Assembly: GCF_019175385.1 (NCBI RefSeq)
Contig: NC_083338.1
Location: 95,873,777 to 95,937,776 of the forward strand
DNA length: 64,000 nt
From: Lycium barbarum
Lineage: Eukaryota; Streptophyta; Magnoliopsida; Solanales; Solanaceae
Direction: 5' to 3'
In this document: positions 19,860 to 31,458 of the stretch, piece by piece
How positions within the stretch are numbered: the first letter of the stretch is position 1
Layout: each line of letters starts with the position of its first letter
Translations under genes and position numbers: made by a program
Notes under the pieces: generated by a model
What the model was told of the DNA's origin: nothing
Seen by the model: only the letters and a program-made list of their open reading frames with translations
The model's database searches: none

Positions 19860-22800
19860 TGTCACGACCCTAATTACCGATCGTGCGGGGACTTACCTTA
19901 TTATCACTAGTAGGCGAACCCTTACCCGCCATTAATCATTAGCTAATTTCAACTTCTTTAATCATTTATTAGCAATCGATAGATAAGTGAATGAATGAAT
20001 AAATAAAACAAGTCAAAAATTAATAGATAATATATGGAAGTCTTAACTATTACACCCCCAAAATCTGAAAGTTATCTTACAAGGACTCTAACTAACAAGA
20101 TCTAAAGAATGAAGTATATCTCAACTATAATAACAAATAATGTCTGGAATAAAAATAGACATATGGAAAGAGAGATCTTCATGTGGCATGGCATGGATAG
20201 AAGCTCACCCTCGAATTTGATCGAGCAAACTAGCTTCAAGCTAGAGATGTAGCCTGGATGAAATCTCTAGAACACAATCAACACTCAAAAAGGTGCAACA
20301 AGGTTGTACCAGTACAAACACTATGTACTGGTAAGCATCATAAGCCGACTAAGATTAGTTCACACATATAAGTATAAAATCAACAAGATAAACAGATAAG
20401 CACTTAATACTCAAATCCAAGTCACAAAATATCCCATAATAGAGTCATAACCTAAGATGAGGCTTCTAAACCACAAGTCTGTCTAGTCTCAATAATGTCA
20501 CCTGATAAGAACAAGCCCAAGTTCCTTCCCTAGGTAGAGTCACTAATCCACAATTTAACTCAGTCAATGATCATATCAATACCACAACAACCGTTTCAGC
20601 AAACACACCAAAATCAAAACTAAACGAGCCATCTAATAATGCAGAATAAAATGTAATAATGTCCAATGCAAAATACTATGATGTGCAATGCAATGTAATG
20701 CAATGCCCTGGCCAAATACACACTGTACACACATACTACTGATGTCATAGCTCAGTAGTCATGACCTGCAGGGGACTCATGGTGTCCATGTACCCGTTGC
20801 GGCGTGCAACCCGCCCCACTCGTTCCGGAATCACTCCACGGACCAGAGCCATAAATCCTCCGCTCCGGAAAGAACCTCGGATGCGAGCCATATCAATATA
20901 TCCCTCGTTTCCGGAATGAACCTCGGACCACGAGCTCACAACTAGGCCACATACTCACCCTCGATCAAATGTGTCTTTTCATATGTATAGTAACACTGTC
21001 ACATCACTCTCAATGATCAATTCATCAAGTACCATGTATGAAATAGTATCACAAGGGCAACAAGAAGATTATATTAACTTCTTCACTAATTTCACATCGC
21101 AATGTATGTCTCAACGTATTCCAACTCACTAGTATGTATGGACTATGAACAATTAGCAATATCAATTTCAAACACAAGGCATCATGCCACAAGTCTTTCA
21201 TGAATCGTTTTCGAACCATGTATAAGTGTATGAATGCATAAATGAGTGTAAACGTGGTAAATCAATGCAAACCTATAAAGCAACCGTGAAGGTACAAGTC
21301 ACAAAGCCACAATTCATATCAAGACTTGGATCAACTCAACCATGAAATGAATCATACAAACCGTCTCAACCAACATAAGAGTCTATGTCCCTCTTTACTT
21401 CTTTATATAGCAAGTACGCCTCACAACTAAGTCTTTTATTACCAAGAAGCTTCACTTTTCTATATATTATCATCAACAGTAAATCATACATCAAGTTTTC
21501 ATCTACGTACTGTCATAAGTTTATATCACAATTCACGCCTAAACTCATTATCCTTCCTTTCTCCGATAATACATGTTACTTAGGTTGTGACTCTGTTATG
21601 GGATATTCTGTGACTTGGATTTGAGTATTGAGTGCCTATCTGTTTATCTTGTTTATTTTATACTTATATGCGTGAACTAATATTAGTCGGCCTATGATGC
21701 TTACCTGTATATTGTGTTTGTACTGATACTACCTTGTTGCACCCTTTTTGGGTGCAGATTGTGTTCCAGAGATTTCATCTAGGCTACATCTCTAGCTTGA
21801 AGCTAGTTTTCTCGATCAGATCTGAGGTGTTTTTACATTAATATGCATGTTTTGTTTGTGTGTGTGAGGCCTGATCTAATCGAGAAAACTAGCTTCAAGC
21901 TAGAGATGTAGCCTGGATGAAATCTCTGGAACACAATCTGCACCCAAAAAGGGTGCAGCAAGGTAGTATCAGTACAAACACTATATACCGGTAAGCATCA
22001 TAGGCCGACTAAGATTAGTTCACGCATGTAAGTATAAAATAAACAAGATAGACAGATAGACACTTAATACTCAGATCCAAGTCACAGAATATCCCATAAC
22101 AGAGTCACAACCTAACAATATGATGCTAAGTAAGCAACAAGCCATGTATTTAAACAAGAACAAATATTTTGGGGAAGAAGAGCCACTTACTTCTACCCTT
22201 TTCAATTTGTGAAACCATCATTTAATGGTGAATTTATCATAACTTCTATCTCTACAATCATTAACCTTCAATTCATGGGTTTCTAATCAATTTTACCCTT
22301 TAAAACAGATTTTAGGACAAAATTTCCATTTTTATTAGAACCCTAAGCCTCAACATGCAATTTCAACCATAAGAAATCAAATTCCCTCCCTAGAAAGTGA
22401 TAATCTATACTCCTAGATGATTAATCAACAATAAAATCAATAACCCACCAATTATTTAAGGGTTTACTAATTCTAGGGTTCTAGGATTTTTACCCACCAT
22501 TGATGGACCTCTTAAAATAATCATGGAACTTGAAGAAGAAAGGAAAAGGAACAAATAAAGGTGGGGACTTACCCTCTAAGATGCTTTCACCAAAGAATGG
22601 AATGAATTTTTCCTCTTTCTCTCTTGAAAACTGACTTTGGGGTCTTGTGGGTAATGGTTCAGAGTTGGCGTATAAAATAGGGCTAATCTGCCCCCGTCGT
22701 AATTTCGATACTGATCTAATGGTTGAAACCTCACTCAAAACAAATGTTGTTTGATCAATTTGGAGCCGTTTCTATCTACAGACCTATGGCGAAAACATCG

Positions 22801-23123
22801 AATATGAGCGCGACAAAACCCAAACCTATCCGAAACTCTTCGGAACCTCACCAAAACTTGTGGACAAGTTCAAACTCATCATATTAACATGTTGGAACTT
22901 TCAAAATGTTGACACGGGGTCATCCTAACCCGACGCTGACCGTGATCAACTCTAACTTGCTAACTTAACTAGCTTTTCCATCAATGACTCAATTTACACT
23001 AGAACCTTGCGGAAACCAACCCAATGACTTCATTAAGTCATAGATCATACTAACGGGACTTAGATAAAGGGTTAACAAGGTTAAATGGATCAAAACACTA
23101 TAACGACCAAATGGGTCGTTACA
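19860..23123 (-). mobile_element. Solo LTR E3, inverted relative to E2 and inserted in it
   Basis: On the minus strand it starts TGTAACGACCCATTTGGTCG at 23123 and ends TTAGGGTCGTGACA at 19860. It is the same family as E2 in the opposite orientation. It lacks the CpG palindrome region (a deletion of roughly 145 bp compared with E2) and holds a 540-bp inverted duplication (21580-22116) in place of part of its middle. No 5-bp target duplication is visible: the E2 flanks (GATAC and TACCTTG) rejoin to the uninterrupted family sequence. Confidence 0.75.
21580..22116. repeat. Large palindrome inside E3 (about 250-bp arms, 40-nt loop)
   Basis: The left arm 21580-21832 and right arm 21873-22116 are reverse complements with few differences. 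Both derive from the same LTR segment (the region around the conserved stem-loop and the 'ttgcaccctttttgggtgca' hairpin). The loop at 21833-21872 contains a (TG)n-like run. Confidence 0.85.
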
Positions 23124-25911
23124 TACCTTGCTGCACCCTTTTTGAGTGCTGATTGTGTTCTAGAGATTTCACCCAGGCTATATCTCTAGCGTGAAGCTAG
23201 TTTGCTCGATCAAATCCGAGGGTGAGCTTCTATCCATGCCATGCCACCTGAAGATCTATCTTTCCAGATGTCTATTTTTATTCCAGACATTATTTGTTAT
23301 TATAGTTGAGATATACTTCATTCTCTAGACATTGTTAGTTATAGTCCTTGTACGATGACTTTCAGATCTTGGGGGTGTAATAGTTAAGACTTCCGTATAT
23401 TATCTATTAATTTTTTACTTCTTTTATTTATTCATTCATTCACTTATCTATCGACTATTAATAAATGATTAAAGAAGTTGAAATTAGCTAATGATTAATG
23501 GGGTAACGGGTAAGGGTTCGCCTACTAGTGATAATAAGGTAGGTGCCCGCACGATCGGTAATTAGGGTCGTGACACTATCAGCCACGAGAAACAGAAGTA
23601 GATCCAACATGGAATTCTGCATTCATAAAAGAATGCAGCAAGTGCAGGTCAGTACAAAACCACAATACTGGTAAGTATCATAGGCCGACTATGTTTAGCT
23701 AACACAATCCAGATAATAAGGTAAGATAAACAGATAAATAAACAAGTATAAGTCAAACACAAGCCAGAACCAAGTACACGTCATTACCTAGGTTGTAGCA
23801 TCTAAATCCAAGTGTGACAAGTCTCAATATATCCAATCCGAATCCAAATAACACAAGTAAATCACCAGATTATCACAATATAAGCCATAGTGCAATGCAA
23901 TGCTGTGTACACATGTACTCCGGACGGAAGTATCGACGTCTGGGTAGCACAACCCATGGGGCACCCGCGGAGTCCATTTACCACTCGTTCCGGATCTTTA
24001 CCTAACTGTAACGAGTCTCCGAATCTTTGCCCACAGAGGATCTTTATCAAATCATATCATCTAATATCACATCACCCGAAACCATTTCCCATCGGGCATT
24101 TAAAACATTTTCTCTTATAGATACCATAAGTCTTTCATTAATCAGTTCCAAACCATTTCCATCATGTATGAATGTATGAATGCATAAATGCTAAATCAAT
24201 GCAATAAATGCCAACGAATATGGTATGAAAGTCACAGCACTATAATCCCTATCAAACACTTATATAAATCAACCCAACAGTAAGCATGATCTCGTTATCA
24301 ACAGTCAGATCAATATCACAAGTACCAATCATGGGTACGCCAACAATATCATGAAAAGGCAACACAAGCCATATATAACACTATCCTCGTATCAAATGTC
24401 AACAAGTAAGATACCTCAATATCATGAAGAGGTATAACAATAGTCTCCAATATCTACTATCACCACGTGGCATCAAGCAAACAACAATAGAACAAATCTA
24501 GTCACAACACAACGGGGTGGCTAGCCTCAATCACACAACAGGGCCCAACCTATGACAATATTCAACCCAACTTCATACTAGAAGGTTTACATGATTTCTC
24601 CAACCATCTCGTCTAAATATATGCTTCGCTAAACGAAGTCTCACCATAGGGTAAACCGTAACCTACCTGGAAGGCCGAACAACAATAACACCAACAATCA
24701 CTCCTTAGCCTTTTCTTTCCGTTGAGCCTCGAGATCAAGAAAGTCTAGGCATATGCAAATCATGGAATTAGAATCAAGAAACATCAAAACCAACCCTAAT
24801 TCTATCAAGACTCAAATCCCCAACTTATGGAATTAGGTTTATTAAGGGTGAAATTAGGGATCTAAAGGTCCCAACATTAAATTAAACCCCTAGGTGATCA
24901 ATTCTCATCATTAGCAACCTAGAATAATCAACAAATCACTCTAATTCAGATTCTAGGAAAAATCCCTAAATTTGGGTATAAACCCTAACTTCCAATTCCA
25001 TAAATTAGCCTCTAATTAGGAAGAAGTTATGAAATAAGGGTTCTAAACATCAATTCAATGCTTAAAGAAGCTAACCAATCAACAAATCATGATTTAGAAG
25101 TCAAGAAGGAATATTCATTAAACCCACTTTTAATCTTCCATTACTTAAAGAACTATTAAGGAAAAGGGATTCTAAGATGATAAGAGATAATAGAATAGCA
25201 AAGAGATTAGAAGGACTTATTTCTCCCGAAAGCTCAATTTCTGGAATAGTAATAAATGAGATACTAAGGGATTTTAATACACACTTAATGAAATAACAGG
25301 CCCAATACCGATACGGCGGCATCGGGACCGTTGCGGCAATGCCTCCCCGACGACCTCTCAGACCGTCGAGACGGTCGACTGTAAATATACAAGGATGCCC
25401 CAACGGCCTATCCCACCGCTAGGGCGGTGCCGTTGGGACAGTAATGGCCGACACCAGACCAGAATTTCCCGAAATAAACACAATCTCAAACCAAAATCTT
25501 GACTAATACCCGAGGGAATCTGCTCACAAACAACATACATACATATAAAAACACGCAACGAAAGCACTCGTGGCCTCGGAATTCCCAACGGAGGCCTTGT
25601 TGACCAAGTCAACCCCCGATACCTCAATTCTAACTTCCCAACCCAAGTCCCAAAATGCACTCGAGTGCATTAGGAACCGTACTAGATATGCACACAAGTT
25701 CTAAAACACCATTCAGACCTCTCGGAATCGACGAATTTTTGAAAAAGGTCCGTTTACCCAAAGGTTAACTTTGATTCAACTCTTTTTTGCTTTAAGCCAA
25801 TTTTTCCCAAAAGTCACCCAAAATCAACCTCGAGCACCTCGAGAAGTGTGCCAACGGTCCTCTGGGGTCAAAAGTGCCGAAAAGACTATAACGACCAATC
25901 GGGTCGCTACA

Positions 25912-26170
25912 AAACTAAGGATGTTCACTCCTAAAATAATGATATTCAATTATACTAACTAACTAAGACTTTAATGGGAAATTATATTAACTATCTAAAT
26001 TTGCGAATTAATTATTATACTAATTACAATTAACTAACTAATATTATATTAATGCTATTTTAAATCTTAAACTAAGGATGTTCAAACCTAAATTAAGGAT
26101 TACATACAATTAACTAACAAATATAATATTAAGGATGTTCAAACCTAAACTAAGGATGTTCAATCCTAAA
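25912..26170. repeat. Minisatellite 'aactaaggatgttcaa', right piece of unit A
   Basis: Continuation of 16556-16629 after the nested LTRs, mixed with 'ttaactaactaatatta' sequence. From about 26180 to 26363 it passes into degenerate 'aacaaataattaac' repeats. Confidence 0.75.
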
Positions 26171-26873
26171 TTAACAAATATTTTTGACAAATAAAAAAAA
26201 AATTAACAATTCATTATCATATAATTAACAATTAGCTAGCAAACAATTAACAAATAATTAACAAATAGTTAACAAATAATTAACAAATAAACAATTAACT
26301 AATGAATCTATTAACAAGTATTTAATAAATAATTAACAAATAAACAATTAACTAGTCAAACTATTAAAAAATGACTCAAAAAGTGACAGGAGGTACCAAA
26401 ATAACCTGTTAAAAAAAAGTTAAATAATTACCTTTTGTGCAGTACATTAGTGCGCAATAGGGGTATAAAATAACGCCCAACATTTTATTCATTGGCCAAA
26501 AGTTTTGAAATTCCCGTTTTTCCGTACTTTGATCAAAGATTAGTCATGTTTAAAAACGCCGGAATATCAATATTTTATATAGAACCTGATATCTTTCTCT
26601 GCGAACAATCATGTAGGCTCAACACATTAAGTATACCTATACATTTGGATCATCGTTTTAGGGGTTGTAAAGTGTCCCGAATTAAGTTTTGTTTGTTTGA
26701 AAATTTGTTATCTTTAGGTTTAACCGTTTTAATTAATTTAGGATGTCACACGAGTTATTATTAAATGACCATAAAAACCAAGATAACTAATTATCATTGA
26801 GAAAATAATACCAAAAAATACAATATTAACATAAAATGTACATTTTATTTATAAATACACAATCTCCATCCCC

Positions 26874-29666
26874 CTAGGTTCCACATGTGGGAGCCTTTAG
26901 AATAACCTTAGGCCTAAGGCGAACCCCACCACCCTCACCATCATCTCCATCCCCCTTCTTCGTCTTAATCCGTATATGCTCTAAGGCATGATCATTCTGC
27001 GTTCCCTTCCTTGGGAGCTTGTTCAAAATATGCTTCCTATAGGAGACGACGGTGGCCGAAATGTGAGCTTCAGGAGATGACTCCATCTCAACAGGAGACG
27101 GGTCCATAGGCGCAGAAGAATGAACTTGAAATAACATATAAACAATTTAGTTAAGATTTATGCTAAACTAAACATGGAATAACATATAAACAATTAATTA
27201 ATCCATTATTTAGTGTAAAAAATCAAATCTGTGTGTCGACGGGCTCCTGAGATGGCTGGCGAGAGGGCTCATGAGCTGGCTCCTCAGCGGTCTCCTTAGC
27301 AGGCCCTGGAGCCGGAGATGTAGATGGTGCCGGAGCAGGAGACAGGTCCATAGGCGCAGAAGAATGAACCTGAAATATTATATAAACAATTTAATTTAGA
27401 TTTATTCTAAACTAAACATGAAATAACATATAAACAATTAATTTAATACATTATTTTATTATAAAAAATCAAACCTGTGTGTCGACGGGCTCCTGAGATG
27501 GCTGGTGAGACGGCTCCTCAGCGGTCTCTTGAGCGGGCCTCAAAGCCAGATACATGTCAAAGTCTTGGAATAAGTAATCGAAGTCCAGCTCCGTGCCACC
27601 CTGTAGATCACGAGCTGGCCGCTCACCCTTTGGATGACGAACTAGCGGCTATGCAGGCGATGGCCAGAACATGTGACCTGAAAATAAATCTGGCGTATAT
27701 ACAGGTGTGGACGGATGCTCTGAGGTCGGCGGTCAGTAAGGAGTCGACGGTCGGTAAGAAATCGACGGGATCTCTGAAGTCGATGGAGGCTGCTGGGCTG
27801 GAGCTGGAACAGGAGCATGGTCGTCAGGCTAATCTACTAGACCACCACGCCCTCTATGACCAACCCCTTTGGCCCTACCAACTCGGCCACCAGCCCCTCT
27901 GCCCCTACCCTCTCAGCCACAAACCCCTTTTTCCCTACCTCCTCTACCACCCCCTTTCTGCCACCACCACCTCCGACATGACCACGACCACCTACTGCCT
28001 GATGTGGGGCTTTTAGAACACGCTCGTCGACACGTCCGAGCTCCTGTGTCATTAGCATACCACCCTCGGCTAGCTAATCATCTGCACTACGTATCCCACT
28101 AGCTCGGGGGCATCCATATGGTCCAAGCTCTTCCAGCGCATCCTCTGTACGGTCCATAGCTGCATTTGTTTGCCAATATTAATGATTGAATTAATTTGTA
28201 ACGTAATACATAAGACGATTAATTAAGTTTAAGACTAATAAAACTTACCAACGTCTCATATTGTCCTGCAAGTGCTGCATATCCTCGGCAATCAGTGATG
28301 GCCGCACGCCCGTCCGGCGAATAATGGTCGTGCTCCCAATTAACCTGCTCAGGTATATTCTGTACATGGCCGAACTATCATAAGATGCGGTCGGGCGCGT
28401 GATCCTCAACAATATCCATATTTATCAACGGACACTGCGACATCCACGTGTGTATACCAACCCTACAAAATGCCGACAACTGATCCAAAATCTGATCATA
28501 TGACGTCCATATAAAAGCCTGTAAAAAGAATTGAATTAGTTAACAATAAAAGACTAAAATAGTAAAAAAAAAAAAATAACATACTAATGTTAAATCAAAA
28601 AAACTTACTGTGTCCGCCGTCATACGATCTAACTGATCCTTGAACGGGAGAACTCTGTGGTGCGTATCCACATCTTGGATTATGCGTCCCGTCCATCTCT
28701 GTTTGTAAGGCACGATCTTAATAATATAGTAAAGCGGAGGGTCAACAGTTGTGGGCTGAAAAGGTCTCATCTCTCATCCTAGTCCACACCCATATCTGAA
28801 AGGGTTATTAAAAAAATGTTTTATTAGTCGTCGTTTCAAAAAGTTATATTTAGAATAAAATTACACACATTTAAATATATTGCCTGGAGGAGCGGGCAAA
28901 ATGCAGCGACATCGGTCCTCGGATCCCTAGACGCTCGACAGAATCCTCGATACATGTAAGCCAGGACAGCAGTGCCCCAGCTGTAACATCCCAACTCTCC
29001 CAAATGCTCCAGAAACAGCAAATACCTCAAGCTCACATGGGAACCCGATGTGTTCGGGAACAGGATGCCACCGAATATGATGAGAAGGTATAGACGAGCA
29101 CGTCGGTCAATTTCCACTTGAGATGTGTCCTCTGTAATCGGATGCTCCATGTCTACGAGATGTAAGTGAGTAAAGAAGGAATGCATCAACACCCGATTCT
29201 GTCCATATATATCACCCTCCTGAGGCCCGAAACCAGTGAGCCTAGTCAACTCCTGCTGATACGACGGCATCTGCTGAGGCTCCTCAATATACAACGCGCG
29301 TTCATCTACCTATAGATCGTAAATGACCTCTACATCCTGAAGGGTGATGGTGGCCTCACCAATGCGGAGATGAAATGTATGGGTTTCCGGTCCCCATCAC
29401 TCAATCATGGCCTTCATAATAGCCCTATCATGCTGTACGCGACCAGCAGCGATGCAAAGGTAGATACCGCCCTGATATAGTATATCTAAGACGCGACGAT
29501 GTGGGGGTCGAGCGCCTAAAATATGCCATGGCTGTTCCATCAACCTAGGACAGACCAAGCGGCTGGCATCTACATCCAAATCCCATACTAGCTGGGACCT
29601 ATGCTGCTATTGTAGATGAAGTACCTCTGGCTCGAAGGGCCCCGTATGAAGGGGGGCGGGATCCAT
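26874..29666 (-). pseudogene. Plant mobile domain (MAIN-like) pseudogene, copy B
   Basis: Exon 1 (28884-29666) starts MDPAPLHTGPFEPEV and holds most of the domain, including ARLYLLIIFGGILFPNTSGS, YSWGTAVLAYMYRGFCRAS and FCPLLQ. It has in-frame stops after HLQ, AMIE and VIYDL. Its donor reads GCAATA where copy A has GTAATA. Exon 2 is 28609-28795 (acceptor before IWVW, donor GTAAGT), and exon 3 is 28249-28518. Exon 3 has two adjacent stops where copy A reads RQ in LRQFGHVQ, and it lacks about 130 bp that copy A keeps (the RYIEWY segment). 3' exons occur near 27830-28160, 27480-27690, 27240-27370 and 26874-27137; the last gives a basic, Gly-rich tail (KKGDGDDGEGGGVRLRPK). Copies A and B are damaged at different places, so neither is a simple copy of the other's damage. 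Confidence 0.82.
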
Positions 29667-29749
29667 GGAGGTATCGCATCTGTTTTACGCATTTTTAATT
29701 AATCATTAACATGTAATATTTATTATGTAGTCTTTTATCGAAAAATTAT

Positions 29750-30410
29750 ACTAAGGATGTTCAAACCTAAACTAAGTATGTTCAATCCTTAACTAAGGAT
29801 ATTCAGTTATACTAACTAACTAAGACTTTAACGGAAAATTATATTAGCTATCTAAATTTGCGAATTAATAACTATTAGTTAATTATTATACTAACTACAA
29901 TTAACTAACTAATATTATATTAATGCTATTTTAAATCTTAAACTAAGGATGTTCAAACCCAAACTGAGGATTAAATACAATTAACTAACAAATTAAGGAT
30001 ATTAAGGTTTAACTAAGGATGTTCAAACCTAAACTAAGGATTAAAAACATTTAACTAACAAATACAATATTAAGGATATTCAATCCTAAACTAAGAATGT
30101 TCAAACCTAAACCAAGGATGTTCAATCCTAAATTAAGGATGTTCAATTATACTAACTAACTAAGGCTTTAATGGGAAATTTTATTAACTATCTAAATTTG
30201 CGAATTAATAATTGTTAATTAATTATTATACTAACTACAATTAACTAACTAATATTATATTAATTCTATTTTAAATCTTAAACTAAGGATGTTCAAACCT
30301 AAACTAAGGATTAAATACAATTAACTAACAAATATAATATTAAGGATATTAAGGTTTAACTAAGGATGTTCAAACATAAACTAAGGATGTTCAATCCTAA
30401 ATTAACAAAT
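29750..30410. repeat. Minisatellite 'aactaaggatgttcaa' of unit B
   Basis: At least a dozen ~20-bp units (ACTAAGGATGTTCAAACCTA and variants). These are grouped in a larger repeated block that includes 'ttatactaactaactaag' and 'tatctaaatttgcgaatta', seen twice (about 29811-29880 and 30150-30210). It lies just upstream of the MAIN-like copy B. Confidence 0.8.
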
Positions 30411-30861
30411 ATTTCACAAAAAAATAAACAATTACCTAACAAAAAATTAGCAATTACTTAATCAAAAATTAAAAAAAAAAAACAAAAAAAGGGGCCAGTG
30501 TGCCCCATTTGCGCAAAAAAGGTGCGTAATACTTTTTTTTCGAAATCCACAATTATTTCACAACAATCAAGCTTAGGATAATAATATATTTAACAAGGTA
30601 ATAGAAATTCGTAGTGAAATACCTAAATTGAAGGTTGTTTTTAGTTTTTCAAATCAAGTTCTACGCCGCTTTAGTCTGAAATCAAAGCTTTGAAACTTGT
30701 TCCTTGCCTTGAATATACCAAGAATATTGACTTTCGGGTTAAAAAATAACATGAAAATAATTTTTTTTAATGTGGGGACCACTGAATCGTGTTGTTATTT
30801 AAAAATGGTGGGGGGACCGATCAGTGGGGAAGAAGAAGGGGACCCCTTTTTTTATGTCCCT

Positions 30862-31025
30862 ATTGCGCACTAATTTAGTGCACAATAAGACAACTGTAAC
30901 TTTACAGTTTGGTCCTACTGCGCACTAAATCACTAATTTAGTGCGCAAAAGGTAGTTATTTAACTTTTTTTTAATGGGTTATTTTGGTACCTCCTGTCAC
31001 TTTTTGGGTCATTTAAGTTGCGGAC
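30862..31025 (-). repeat. Right terminal inverted repeat with two subterminal palindromes
   Basis: Inverted copy of 13667-13826. The palindromes TTGCGCACTAATTTAGTGCA (30863-30885) and the related one at 30918-30947 mirror the left end. Confidence 0.75.
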
Positions 31026-31394
31026 TCCTTTTAGTATTACATACTCCCTCCGCTTTATTTTACTTGGATCCTGTAGGAAAGTGAAAAAAGTGGTTTAATC
31101 CATAAATTGAACTGAAAAATATGCTACTGGATTTTAGGTATTGTGTTATTGGGTTTAATGGTTTTGTAATTTTTTTTATTAGACTATCGGTTCGGTTTAA
31201 AATTTTCGTTGGATAAACCGGTAATTCAATAAGATCATATCAAAATTATCTTTTTATTCCTAATTATATAATCATGTTATTTTTAATCCTTTGAAGAATA
31301 GTTAGTGGATCACTAAACGAACGAGTTCAGATGACATCAGGGGTGACTCAACAGTATTGGTGGCCTAAAGCCAACAATAACGAGAGTCCTTAAA

Positions 31395-31458
<64 letters not shown>

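Larger units (their letters stand above)
16994..23575 (+). mobile_element. Solo LTR E2 (Gypsy type), about 3.3 kb, inserted in E1
   Basis: Starts TGTAACGACCCGTTTGGTCG and ends TTAGGGTCGTGACA. Flanks CTATA (16989-16993) and CTATC (23576-23580) match at four of five bases. Its own sequence is 16994-19859 plus 23124-23575. A perfect palindrome GCCGCTATAGCGGC (17521-17534) lies 30 nt before a TATA-like TATTTTTATACC (17565). The 75-codon frame at 17548-17775 lies in the presumed transcript leader and is not a known protein. Confidence 0.8.
16630..25911 (-). mobile_element. Solo LTR E1 (Gypsy type), about 2.7 kb, carrying two later insertions
   Basis: Flanked by AAACT at 16625-16629 and 25912-25916. 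On the minus strand it starts TGTAGCGACCCGATTGGTCG and ends TTGGGTCGTGACA. Its own sequence is 23576-25911 plus 16630-16993. There is no primer site or coding region next to it, so it is a solo LTR left by recombination. It shares with the other LTRs here a stem-loop (23650-23671) and CpG-rich palindromes (25361-25376, 25410-25437). Minus frames near 25101-25660 are antisense noise. Confidence 0.8.
13667..31025 (-). mobile_element. Large terminal-inverted-repeat element carrying two plant mobile domain pseudogenes
   Basis: The left end (GTCCACAACTTAAATGAGTC, then 'aaaaagtga', 'aaaataacccattaaaaaaaag') is the reverse complement of the right end (31025 inward: GTCCGCAACTTAAATGACCC). Both ends then carry paired TTGCGCACTAAATTAGTGCG-type palindromes. 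Inside are two head-to-tail units: unit A from 13667 and unit B from about 26364, where a third copy of the end sequence occurs. Each unit holds a MAIN-like gene copy on the minus strand, a conserved 3' block (13900-14200 and 26530-26760) and an 'aactaaggatgttcaa' minisatellite. Unit A is split by nested LTRs at 16630-25911. I could not find a target duplication outside the ends. Linkage of plant mobile domain genes to Mutator-like elements is known; placing this element in that class is my inference. Confidence 0.65.

Noticed and set aside
20745..20939. 64-codon minus frame in E3
   Set aside because: Lies within LTR sequence, is not conserved as a frame in the E2 copy, and matches no known protein.
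25101..25660. Two overlapping 100-codon minus frames in E1
   Set aside because: They lie in the LTR U3 region and read through the CpG palindromes; no domain.
27477..28016. 179-codon plus-strand frame in the MAIN-like copy B region
   Set aside because: Antisense to 3' exons of the pseudogene. The His/Pro-rich composition comes from the complement of GRG and Glu/Pro codons.
31045..31075. Stowaway-like end 'actccctccg'
   Set aside because: No matching inverted end or TA pair within several hundred bases.
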